From: an uncultured Microbacteriaceae bacterium
GTDB taxonomy: Bacteria > Actinomycetota > Actinomycetes > Actinomycetales > Microbacteriaceae
Direction: 5' to 3'
Length of the DNA stretch: 7,602 nt
Assembly (NCBI GenBank): GCA_937896185.1
Contig: CALBMG010000078.1
Location: 1-7,602 of the forward strand
Shown here one piece after another: positions 1 through 6,119 of this stretch (position 1 is its first letter; each line of letters opens with the position of its first letter). The position numbers were made by a program, and so were the translations under genes. The notes under the pieces are model-generated. The model was given only the letters and a program-made list of their open reading frames with translations. It had not been told where the DNA came from and ran no database searches.

Positions 1-714
1 ATTCGCTCCGACGAACACTATGAGGATCCTGACTCGATGTATTACGACTATGCGGCAGCGGTCGGGTACTGGGGCGCTAACCAGAGCGCCCTCTCGGGAG
101 CGCTCGATTTCGTGAAACGGACACTCGTGGAAACCGAATGTATGCCGGGAACGAAATTCAATTACGCGTCATACAACACCAACTTGTTACCCCTCATACT
201 GGAGCGCATTACGGGGCGACCCGCAGCAGAGCTATATGAATCCCGGATTTTTCACAAAATCGGTGCGGAATATCCCGCCATCCTCAACGCCGACGCCAAG
301 GGACTGCCCATTGTAGAAGGTCACCTGAATCTCACTTTGCGCGACTTCCATCGGTGGGCATACCTGATTCACAACGGCGGAAAAAATGTGGCCGGCGATC
401 AAGTTATACCCGCCGAATGGGTCAGCGAAACACTGACGTCCTCCCCCAGCCGACGTTCGGCGTTCCGCGCCAGTGAATACGAGGGAGCTTTCCCTGGCGC
501 CGAATATCACAACCAACTGTGGGTGCTGGATCCGGAACGTGGTATTTCGGTGATGCTGGGAATTTATGGACAGTTTTTCTATTCTGACCGCACAAACGAC
601 GTCACCATCGCCGGTTTTTCCTCATACCCAGATCTGGCGCCGCTGATGCTGACCGCGAACATGACGGAGCTTTGGGCCACGATCACTGCCGCAATTCTCG
701 ACCAGCTACAGTAG
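1..714 (+). CDS. Serine hydrolase, beta-lactamase/NylB-like family, C-terminal part (5' end outside window)
   Basis: The frame is open from base 1, so this is the last 237 codons of a longer gene; the first in-window ATG (37) is internal. The family comprises serine hydrolases with a penicillin-binding fold (class C beta-lactamases, EstB esterases, 6-aminohexanoate-dimer hydrolase NylB), which act on amide or ester bonds. Visible features are the FNYASYNTNLL segment (nt 157-189), matching the motif-II tyrosine/NTxLL region, followed by LERITGR. Next come a TLRDFHRWAYLIHNGG helix and a VIPAEWV turn typical of NylB-like proteins, then NQLWV and GIYGQFFYSD (nt 559-588) near the end, corresponding to the third active-site motif. 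NylB relatives usually have His in GxHGQ, while this protein has Tyr. The SxxK nucleophile motif must lie upstream, so catalytic competence and any signal peptide cannot be judged. The 3' end overlaps the opposing hydrolase gene by 9 bp. The family call is firm; the substrate is unknown. Confidence 0.85.
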   Translation: MRSDEHYEDPDSMYYDYAAAVGYWGANQSALSGALDFVKRTLVETECMPGTKFNYASYNTNLLPLILERITGRPAAELYESRIFHKIGAEYPAILNADAKGLPIVEGHLNLTLRDFHRWAYLIHNGGKNVAGDQVIPAEWVSETLTSSPSRRSAFRASEYEGAFPGAEYHNQLWVLDPERGISVMLGIYGQFFYSDRTNDVTIAGFSSYPDLAPLMLTANMTELWATITAAILDQLQ

Positions 715-1491
715 GTGCGAATGCCACCAACCGGCCAGCACACGGGCGGTTGCTTGTGGATCATCTTCGTTGGGGCAGTGACCGGTGACGGGAATTACTG
801 TGATGACGGTTCCCAGGTCTGCGGCCATGTGGGCTTGCATTTCGTGGGGCCACGCATCGTCGTGCTCGCCACGGACCACGTGAATATCGAGCCCGGTCGC
901 GGCGACGGACGACACGATCGAGGGTTCGCTCAACAAGTGGCGTGCGTGGGTGATGACCGACCGTTTGTCACTGGCATGCCACCGTGCAATCCGGGTGTCC
1001 AACATGGGCAGGTGGGCGTTGCTGGCGGCACGGTCGAGTTCCCAAAGTTCGGACATTGTCCCGTTTTCTAGTACGTCGATGTCGCGTTGCACGTCGGACC
1101 ATTCGGGCATTCCGTGGGGGCCGCTGCAGAAAATTGTGAGCGAGCGCCACAGTTCGGGGTATTCCACGGCGGCGCGCTGCGCGACAAGCCCACCAAACGA
1201 GTGCCCGAACAGGTGTGGCTTGTCCAGCCCCAGGGTGCGGGCAATCTCGGCGTGGTCAGCGGCAAGCGAGGCGATCGTGTAGGCGTCAGCCCGGTCAGAA
1301 TGATCCGATTCGTGCTGCCCGCGGTTGTCCGACGTGACGACCCGATAGCCCTCGTCCGCGAGCAACTGACCGATAAACGAAAAATCTTCCTTGCTGCCCG
1401 TGTACCCGTGAATCATCAACACATCGCCGATGCGCTTCTGGGGTTCGTACACGGTCACGGCGAGTTCACCATCGCGAATCTGGAGCTTCAT
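706..1491 (-). CDS. Alpha/beta hydrolase (lipase/esterase type)
   Basis: A 261-residue alpha/beta-hydrolase-fold enzyme, probably a cytosolic esterase or monoacylglycerol-lipase-like hydrolase, since no signal peptide is visible. In order it shows the oxyanion-loop motif HGYTGS (about residues 28-33), DNRGQHES after strand 4, the nucleophile elbow GHSFGG with Ser98, the acid in GEHDDAWP (Asp211 or Asp212), and the catalytic His238 in TGHCPNEDDP. All triad elements are therefore present at normal spacing and length. A GTG two codons upstream (1497) is in frame, but it directly abuts the AGGAGG Shine-Dalgarno, which is placed 6 nt before the ATG at 1491; I therefore choose ATG. The gene is divergent from the TetR regulator across a region containing an inverted repeat, so control by that regulator is likely (inference). 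Its stop overlaps the 3' end of the convergent serine hydrolase. The substrate cannot be assigned. Confidence 0.92.
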   Translation of the reverse strand: MKLQIRDGELAVTVYEPQKRIGDVLMIHGYTGSKEDFSFIGQLLADEGYRVVTSDNRGQHESDHSDRADAYTIASLAADHAEIARTLGLDKPHLFGHSFGGLVAQRAAVEYPELWRSLTIFCSGPHGMPEWSDVQRDIDVLENGTMSELWELDRAASNAHLPMLDTRIARWHASDKRSVITHARHLLSEPSIVSSVAATGLDIHVVRGEHDDAWPHEMQAHMAADLGTVITVIPVTGHCPNEDDPQATARVLAGWWHSHLL

Positions 1492-1497
1492 TGCCAC

Positions 1498-1503
1498 CCT
1501 CCT
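1498..1503 (-). promoter_or_regulatory. Shine-Dalgarno AGGAGG deciding the alpha/beta hydrolase start
   Basis: On the minus strand AGGAGG lies 6 nt upstream of ATG 1491 and directly against GTG 1497. The spacing fits only the ATG. It is the only strong ribosome binding site in the window. Confidence 0.85.
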
Positions 1504-1562
1504 GTTTCGGAAATTCTATGCCGAGTTGAACGACGAGAGAGAGGACCGACTGTGCCGAAAAA

Positions 1563-1589
1563 AATTACGTTTTCATAAATTCCGTAATT
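1563..1589. promoter_or_regulatory. Inverted repeat, candidate TetR operator
   Basis: AATTACG (1563-1569) and CGTAATT (1583-1589) are perfect 7-bp inverted arms around a 13-bp AT-rich spacer, 27 bp in total. The site lies in the 188-bp region between the divergent alpha/beta hydrolase and TetR genes. TetR-family proteins commonly bind palindromes of about this size next to their own gene and repress both directions. That this is the site of the adjacent regulator is inference from position and symmetry. An A/T-rich island in a GC-rich region could also simply be promoter DNA. Confidence 0.55.
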
Positions 1590-1599
1590 AATGTAGGGT
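1571..1599 (+). promoter_or_regulatory. Possible promoter of the TetR gene
   Basis: TTTCAT (1571-1576) and TAGGGT (1594-1599) are separated by 17 bp. TAGGGT fits the actinobacterial TANNNT -10 pattern, but the -35 is weak. The predicted start would give a leader of about 70 nt before ATG 1680. The -35 and spacer lie within the candidate operator, consistent with autorepression. A minus-strand promoter for the hydrolase is also possible (TTCGAC 1620-1615 and TACATT 1595-1590, 19-bp spacer), overlapping the same site. Both are weak matches. Confidence 0.3.
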
Positions 1600-1679
1600 G
1601 GTCCCCGACATCAGGTCGAACACAATCACAGATGACACTACGTGACGTGACCCACCGCCCATGAATACGACGCCCCCCT

Positions 1680-2363
1680 ATGAATAGCCTCCAGAAAATC
1701 AGCACGTCTCCGAGAACCGCCAAAGCCGCCGCAACACGCTGCCGTTTGCTCGCTTATGCCATCGCTGCTTTCGCTGACCGTGAATTCCACACCGTTTCAA
1801 TCGCCGAAATTTCACGCGAGGCCAGATTAACCCCGCAAGCCGTATATCGATACTTCAAAGGCAAAGACGAACTTTTCCGCGCGGCGCTCGAACACGACGT
1901 CGAGACGCTGCAAAATTCCGTGCTGTCCGAAATCGCAGAAATTCCCTTGCCCACACTCACCGGTCACGTCTGGCGGGTCTACTCGAGCCGGATCGACGCC
2001 CACCCGCTGGCGAGAAAAGTCATCACCTCGCGGGACCACGACATGCTCGAATTCGTTTCTCGCCTGCCCAGCACTCTTGCGTTGTTTGACCGGATCAACA
2101 CAGAACTAACCGCAGCACAACACCATGACGTAATACGCACAGACATCAACGTCGACCTGATCATGGAGTCGGCGAAATACTTGTTCTCGTTTGTGTCACT
2201 CCCCCTGCTCTGCGACGGAAAATACAATGCGCCCGAATGGCTTCGAGTCACCTACCTATTCACCAGCGCAATTTTTTACCCCATGCCCGACCTGCAACAG
2301 CCCGGCGGACTCGACGAGATCAACGCCAAAATGGCCGACCTCGCCGAAAAGATGGTCTCATGA
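1680..2363 (+). CDS. TetR/AcrR family transcriptional regulator
   Basis: A 227-residue one-component regulator of normal family length. The N-terminal DNA-binding domain covers about residues 15-70, with the helix-turn-helix in VSIAEISREARLTPQAVYRY (about 39-58) followed by the signature FKGKDELFRAALEHD. The C-terminal remainder is helical and would hold the ligand pocket and dimer interface; it is too divergent to suggest an effector. ATG 1680 is the only sensible start, because an in-frame TGA lies at 1662-1664 and no other start codon intervenes. No clear Shine-Dalgarno precedes it. The gene is divergent from the alpha/beta hydrolase and overlaps the next esterase gene by 4 bp (ATGA), so regulator and esterase are almost certainly co-transcribed. 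It probably represses its own operon and the divergent hydrolase through the inverted repeat upstream (inference). Confidence 0.93.
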   Translation: MNSLQKISTSPRTAKAAATRCRLLAYAIAAFADREFHTVSIAEISREARLTPQAVYRYFKGKDELFRAALEHDVETLQNSVLSEIAEIPLPTLTGHVWRVYSSRIDAHPLARKVITSRDHDMLEFVSRLPSTLALFDRINTELTAAQHHDVIRTDINVDLIMESAKYLFSFVSLPLLCDGKYNAPEWLRVTYLFTSAIFYPMPDLQQPGGLDEINAKMADLAEKMVS

Positions 2364-2980
2364 CGACAGCAGTAACAACGTGGGTTGATTCGGGGAACAT
2401 CGGCACAGCCTCGGGATCGAACCCACTGATTGTGTTGTTGCACGGGTACGGATCCAACGAACGTGACCTTCCCGGTATCGTCCCGTGGCTGGGCGTCGAC
2501 AACCCGTGGGTGTCACTCCGCGCACCTATCGGGCTGGAACACGGTGGGTTTGCGTGGTTCCCCATCACTACACCACTGAACCCTCCCTCAGGCGACTTGG
2601 ATGCGGCAACCGCGTCAATCTGGGCGTGGCTGGATGAACACATCAGCGCCGAAGTACCGCTGATCGTCATCGGTTTCTCGCAGGGCGGAATGATGGTGAC
2701 ACAGTTGCTGCGCACCCGACCAGGCCGCGTATCCCGTGCAGCGGTGCTCGCAGGTTTCGCCACGGCCATTCCCCAACCCGGTGATGACGCACTCGCTGCA
2801 CACAGGCCCGCGGTGCTGTGGACTCGAGGCCTAGCCGACATCGTGATAAGCCCCGAAGCCAACGACCGCACCCGTGAGATGCTCACGCAACTGTGCGAAC
2901 TGAACGAACGCACCTACCCGGGACTCGGGCACTCGGTCGACGAACGGGTGCTCGCCGACCTCCGCGACTATCTCGCCTGA
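2360..2980 (+). CDS. Phospholipase/carboxylesterase family alpha/beta hydrolase
   Basis: A 206-residue hydrolase of the Abhydrolase_2 (phospholipase/carboxylesterase, acyl-protein-thioesterase-like) family, with the usual compact length of about 200-220. Features in order are the oxyanion-loop motif LHGYGSNERD (about residues 27-36), RAPIGLEHGGFAWFP (54-68) as in this family, nucleophile Ser107 in GFSQGG, Asp160 in GLADIVISPE, and His191 in GLGHSV. The triad is complete. It probably cleaves short-chain esters or lysophospholipids in the cytosol; no signal peptide is visible. The frame stays open upstream to 2237, but that stretch lies inside the TetR gene. ATG 2360, overlapping the TetR stop in an ATGA junction, gives a protein starting just before the first strand and indicates translational coupling. 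Control by the co-transcribed TetR protein is likely (inference). Confidence 0.92.
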   Translation: MTTAVTTWVDSGNIGTASGSNPLIVLLHGYGSNERDLPGIVPWLGVDNPWVSLRAPIGLEHGGFAWFPITTPLNPPSGDLDAATASIWAWLDEHISAEVPLIVIGFSQGGMMVTQLLRTRPGRVSRAAVLAGFATAIPQPGDDALAAHRPAVLWTRGLADIVISPEANDRTREMLTQLCELNERTYPGLGHSVDERVLADLRDYLA

Positions 2981-3010
2981 TTTGCTTTCCGCGCACGCTT
3001 GTCATGAAGT

Positions 3011-3026
3011 CTTTGTTAGGACAAAG
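3011..3026. promoter_or_regulatory. Perfect 6-4-6 inverted repeat, candidate operator of the oxidoreductase gene
   Basis: CTTTGT (3011-3016) and ACAAAG (3021-3026) flank a 4-bp TAGG centre. The site ends 4 bp before the TAGACT -10 box, so a protein bound here would block RNA polymerase. The GT-N4-AC core resembles sites of GntR/HutC-type regulators, but it lacks the central TA placement of that consensus, so the regulator family is open. The absence of a T-run argues against a terminator for the upstream esterase gene. Confidence 0.5.
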
Positions 3027-3030
3027 TGCC

Positions 3031-3036
3031 TAGACT
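3031..3036 (+). promoter_or_regulatory. -10 box TAGACT of a leaderless promoter
   Basis: TAGACT fits the actinobacterial TANNNT pattern. Exactly 6 nt separate it from ATG 3043, so the expected transcription start coincides with the A of the start codon. No Shine-Dalgarno is present, which agrees with leaderless translation. The -35 region at 17 bp spacing (AGTCTT, 3008-3013) is poor and overlaps the inverted repeat, suggesting regulated expression. Confidence 0.6.
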
Positions 3037-3042
3037 GTGGGC

Positions 3043-4083
3043 ATGTCGCACACACAACCCGCCGCCCTGCACCTGCCCGAACCGCAGCACCTCGACCCCG
3101 CCTCGGTCCCCAGCTTGCGCTGGGGAATTATGGGGGCTGCTGGCATTGCCCACTCGTTCGTGTCAGGCGTGACCCAACACACCACCCAACAGATTGTCGC
3201 CGTAGCATCGCGCACCCCGGGTAAAGCCGCAGAATTTGCCTCCCAGTACGGGATCGAATCCCACGACAATTACGAGGACTTGCTCGCGCGGGACGACATC
3301 GACGTCATCTATGTCCCCACCCTGCCATCCCAGCACCGTGACCACGCGTTGATGGCAATTGCCGCGGGAAAGCACGTCCTGATCGAAAAGCCCATCGCGT
3401 TGGTCCCCGCCGAGGCCCGTGAGATCTTCGACGCCGCCCGAGCCGCAGGAGTCCTCGCAATGGAAGCCATGTGGACTCGATACCTGCCGCAATACGACAT
3501 TGTCCGCCAGGTACTGTCGGCAGGCACCTTGGGCGACATCGACATGGTGAATGTGAGCTTCTGCCAGGCAAACCTGGGCGCAGAACGCCTGTGGAAGAAA
3601 GGTCACGGCGACCCGTTTTTTGACATGGGAATTTACGCCGTCAGCTTCGCCCAAACCTTCCTCGGTAACCCGACCTCGATTACGGCACAGGGCATTCTGA
3701 ACGCCGACGGAATCGAAGAAGAAGTCTCGGTGCAAATGCACTACGCATCGGGAGCCCGCGCCTACCTGCTGGTCTCGGGCCGCGCCGCCGTGCCCTTGAT
3801 CGCATCAGTCGCGGGAACGAAAGCCCACCTGACGATGGGCCCGCAGTTCCCCATCCCGTCGAGCCTCAGCATCGCCGACAACGATTTCTATGCACCCGTC
3901 ACGACCTGGACTGACGACACCGGTGTCGTGGGGCACGACGGATTGGGATTGCAGGCAACGCACATGGCCTCGTTCATCCGCGATGGACTCGTTGAATCCC
4001 CTTACGAATCCCACGACGACTCGGTCGCAAACCTGGAAGTGTGCGCCGAAGTGATCCGTTTGATCGGCGCGCAAATTCACTGA
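3043..4083 (+). CDS. Gfo/Idh/MocA family NAD(P)-dependent oxidoreductase, dihydrodiol-dehydrogenase-like
   Basis: A 346-residue cytosolic dehydrogenase with an N-terminal Rossmann domain and a C-terminal alpha/beta substrate domain. After a proline-rich N-terminal extension of about 25 residues comes the nucleotide-binding loop GIMGAAGIA (28-36). IYVPTLPSQHRDHALMAIAAGK and the family signature EKP (115-117, with catalytic Lys116) follow. MEAMWTRYLPQ (140-150) and DMGIYAV (194-200) match dimeric dihydrodiol dehydrogenases and related glucose/xylose dehydrogenases, in which the Tyr four residues after Asp acts in catalysis; here these are Asp194 and Tyr198. The substrate is thus likely a sugar or cyclic diol, but cannot be fixed. 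GTG 3037 is in frame but lies immediately behind the -10 box, before the expected transcription start, so ATG 3043 is preferred. The gene has its own promoter and converges with the membrane-protein gene downstream. Confidence 0.92.
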   Translation: MSHTQPAALHLPEPQHLDPASVPSLRWGIMGAAGIAHSFVSGVTQHTTQQIVAVASRTPGKAAEFASQYGIESHDNYEDLLARDDIDVIYVPTLPSQHRDHALMAIAAGKHVLIEKPIALVPAEAREIFDAARAAGVLAMEAMWTRYLPQYDIVRQVLSAGTLGDIDMVNVSFCQANLGAERLWKKGHGDPFFDMGIYAVSFAQTFLGNPTSITAQGILNADGIEEEVSVQMHYASGARAYLLVSGRAAVPLIASVAGTKAHLTMGPQFPIPSSLSIADNDFYAPVTTWTDDTGVVGHDGLGLQATHMASFIRDGLVESPYESHDDSVANLEVCAEVIRLIGAQIH

Positions 4084-4102
4084 AGCCCGAAACGGCACTC
4101 TG

Positions 4103-4130
4103 CCCGGACCGGTGTCAGCGGAAGTCCGGG
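4103..4130. terminator. GC-rich hairpin between convergent genes, possible bidirectional terminator
   Basis: CCCGGAC (4103-4109) and GTCCGGG (4124-4130) form a perfect 7-bp stem with a 14-nt loop, placed between the stop codons of the two convergent genes (4083 and 4136). Two G-T wobble pairs can extend the stem outward. There is no T-tract on either side, so intrinsic termination would be weak. Position supports the call more than structure does. Confidence 0.4.
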
Positions 4131-4135
4131 TGCGA

Positions 4136-5023
4136 CTACAGCAGGTCCTCGGTGTCGCCCACCTGGTTGGCGCGGGCGCGGGCGAGGCGCATCAAGCTCG
4201 ATGACGTGTTCGACAGGGTGCTGGTCTGCATTTTTGCGCCAAGGAACAACACGATCAGGCTGGCCTGCGGGATGCTTCCGTTAATGCTGGCAAACAACAG
4301 GTAGGCGAGGATAATCATGAGGCCCGCGTTCGCCATCAACGCCGAGGTCTCGCCCATGCGGATGCGGCCGCCGACAGCTTCCTCTGGCTTTACAAAGACT
4401 TTCTCTTTGCGGTTGTCGACGAACTGCTTTTGAACGCCCAGCTGCTTGCGGAAAAAATATCCCATGATCTGAACCGACGCCAACAGAATCAGGGTGTTCA
4501 CGATTCCGAACTCCCACGAAAGCCACGCGAAGAACAGCATGAAGACCAAAAGTTTGGCAAAGTCCGTCAACGAGTTCGTCAGCTCGAAGGCGAGCGACCA
4601 TTCCCAGTTCTCTTGCATGCGGTTGCGCTTCACGCCCTTGGCTTCGAAGGCGCGTTTGAAGACGCGAATTTTGTAGGTCTTCTGGAAATAGTGCAGGCCA
4701 CGCATGACAATGAACAAACCAAAGAAGAACACTGCCTGAGTGACCATCTCGTCGGTCGCCATCGTGGAACCGTGCATGATGATTTCCGAGAACAGCTTGG
4801 CAACAAGCAGGTCGGTGATGGGGACCATGGCACCGAGCGCCACGAAGCTCATCACAATCCACGAATGACGACCTCGGGGGAACAGTTCGAGGAAGGTCCT
4901 GTGCAGTTGCCGTGCAATCATGAACATGGTGTGGATGCCACTTTCCTTGGGTGTCTGCCAATTATCCCAGAATCGGCCGCCCTGCTTGTTGCACACACGA
5001 CACCGCGAGCGGTTCAGAGCCAT
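4136..5023 (-). CDS. Six-helix membrane protein resembling an ABC exporter transmembrane domain, without ATPase domain
   Basis: A 295-residue protein not recognised as a named family. It shows about six hydrophobic segments at residues 55-78, 94-110, 155-171, 173-191, 228-247 and 252-265. A long charged stretch lies between helices 2 and 3 (KTYKIRVFKRAFEAKGVKRNR region), and the helix-4/5 linker is also charged (192-226). Spacing, the NGSIPQASLIVLF segment and the closing helix SSLMRLARARANQVGDTEDLL resemble the transmembrane domain of type IV ABC exporters just before the ATPase linker (GxITxGxLxAF...ASAERIxELL). No Walker A, signature or Walker B motif follows, and no ATPase gene lies beside it. 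The N-terminus carries CRVC (8-11), too little for a complete zinc ribbon. It is the last gene of the minus-strand unit, 24 nt after the serine hydrolase stop and in the same frame. The start is uncertain: ATG 5023 has no Shine-Dalgarno and sits in a stem; ATG 4927 has AAGGAAAG 13 nt upstream. Either start keeps all helices. Confidence 0.75.
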   Translation of the reverse strand: MALNRSRCRVCNKQGGRFWDNWQTPKESGIHTMFMIARQLHRTFLELFPRGRHSWIVMSFVALGAMVPITDLLVAKLFSEIIMHGSTMATDEMVTQAVFFFGLFIVMRGLHYFQKTYKIRVFKRAFEAKGVKRNRMQENWEWSLAFELTNSLTDFAKLLVFMLFFAWLSWEFGIVNTLILLASVQIMGYFFRKQLGVQKQFVDNRKEKVFVKPEEAVGGRIRMGETSALMANAGLMIILAYLLFASINGSIPQASLIVLFLGAKMQTSTLSNTSSSLMRLARARANQVGDTEDLL

Positions 5024-5045
5024 CGCGACCGAAAAAACGCGATGG
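5020..5045 (-). promoter_or_regulatory. 8-bp stem-loop covering the start codon of the membrane-protein gene
   Basis: CCATCGCG (5020-5027) and CGCGATGG (5038-5045) are perfect complementary arms around a 10-nt loop. In the minus-strand mRNA the first arm begins two bases after the serine hydrolase stop (5050-5048), and the second arm contains ATG 5023. The structure would hide the start codon unless opened, for example by a ribosome terminating on the upstream gene. It lacks a following T-run, so it is not a typical terminator. Confidence 0.5.
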
Positions 5046-5047
5046 GG

Positions 5048-6112
5048 CTACCACCGGTATTCGGGCCGCAGCCGCAGAGCCGCGAACGGCACCCAACCCG
5101 TGCGCCCCGCAACCTTGGCGTACATTCGACTGCGAATACTGGCGATGACTTCAACCCGGGTGCCCGGAGGCACCACAAGCCCCCGGGTGGCTGTGGCCGT
5201 GTCCGTTACCGTCGTAGACCGGTAGGTAACGTACTGTTCCAGCGGATAGGACGCAAGCGTCACAAGTGGCCCCTCGAAATGTTCATAAATTAGCCGGGAC
5301 AGCCGCTGGATGACAAACTTTTTCGCGTTGTACGAACCGATCACCGACACCACGTAGCTGGTTGTGGGGCCACGGACGATGGCCACATCCGCCTCGACCA
5401 TTCCGGTGTCAATCTTTAACTGACCCGACTTAGATTCGACCACAGCCGCCACGTCGACGCCGCTCGAAATGCGGGCGCGCCAAATTTGGGCGAGCAGTAA
5501 CGAATGCAGGAACGTCGTGCTGGTCGCCGACAACGCGGTTCCCGACTCGATTCTGTACAGCAAACGGTTGAGGTCGGCCGTCGAGGTGCGTTTCCCCAGA
5601 TATTCGCCACGTGAATCGAGTTGAAGAAATGTGTCGGGGTAACCCTGGGCAGCGAGCTGCTGGTTAACCCAACGGTTGCCCAACTTTTCGCGGATATCGA
5701 TCGAACAATAGTTATCGGACACCGAGATCATCAGTTTGAGGCACGTGTGCAGCGTGAACCCGGAAGGCAACACCGTGCCCAGCGACAGCACACCCCGGTC
5801 GACTTGCCGCAACGCCAGCCACGCGTAAAACAGTTTGATGGTCGAGGCCGGCTCGGTGCGCAACCGTGCGCTGATGGCTACCCCGCGTTCCTGTCCCCCC
5901 AATTCCTGCACGCTGACCGAGTACCGCCCCGGTTGTGTGGACAGAAACGTGCGCAGCCGATCTTCCAATGCCGAATCGAGAACAGCGGCCTGCGCGAAAT
6001 CATCCTCAACCGGATCCGTGAAAGGAATTGCACCCGAACCGACAGGAAGCACGGTGAGGGCGGTGGCGAGAACCCCCGCCAGCAGGCCACGAATCACCCG
6101 AAACCGCGGCAT
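5048..6112 (-). CDS. Exported class A beta-lactamase-like serine hydrolase with C-terminal SH3-like domain
   Basis: A 354-residue protein. Residues 1-28 form a signal peptide (Arg3, Arg5, Arg8, then hydrophobic 9-23, probable cleavage after GSGA), so it acts outside the membrane; no lipobox cysteine is seen. The penicillin-recognising fold follows, with Ser90-Thr-Ile-Lys93 (SxxK), Ser132-Asp-Asn134 (SDN) and Lys228-Ser-Gly230 (KSG, the KTG box). The omega-loop ExxLN motif of true class A beta-lactamases is not evident around residues 160-182, so deacylation may be poor; a D,D-peptidase-like or penicillin-binding role is as likely as antibiotic hydrolysis. Residues about 293-354, ending in RTGWVPFAALRL, look like a bacterial SH3 domain, often used for cell-wall binding. 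ATG 6112 gives the signal peptide and lies 7 nt after the mmuM stop, with GAGGA (6124-6128) 11 nt upstream; the frame extends to a TTG at 6187, which would overlap mmuM and bury the signal peptide. Confidence 0.88.
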   Translation of the reverse strand: MPRFRVIRGLLAGVLATALTVLPVGSGAIPFTDPVEDDFAQAAVLDSALEDRLRTFLSTQPGRYSVSVQELGGQERGVAISARLRTEPASTIKLFYAWLALRQVDRGVLSLGTVLPSGFTLHTCLKLMISVSDNYCSIDIREKLGNRWVNQQLAAQGYPDTFLQLDSRGEYLGKRTSTADLNRLLYRIESGTALSATSTTFLHSLLLAQIWRARISSGVDVAAVVESKSGQLKIDTGMVEADVAIVRGPTTSYVVSVIGSYNAKKFVIQRLSRLIYEHFEGPLVTLASYPLEQYVTYRSTTVTDTATATRGLVVPPGTRVEVIASIRSRMYAKVAGRTGWVPFAALRLRPEYRW

Positions 6113-6119
6113 GGTTCCG

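Noticed and set aside
1087..1578. Plus-strand open frame of 163 codons
   Set aside because: It is the shadow of the alpha/beta hydrolase on the opposite strand, which has a complete catalytic triad.
2237..2359. Possible 41-residue N-terminal extension of the carboxylesterase
   Set aside because: It lies inside the TetR coding sequence in another frame and has a composition unlike the family; the ATGA junction at 2360 gives the normal start.
5020..5045. Stem-loop as an intrinsic terminator between the serine hydrolase and the membrane protein
   Set aside because: No T-run follows the stem in the direction of transcription, and the stem includes the start codon of the next gene.
4430..5293. 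Long plus-strand open frame of 287 codons
   Set aside because: It is antisense to the membrane-protein and serine-hydrolase genes, its product is low in hydrophobic order and matches no family, and it spans the junction of two real genes.
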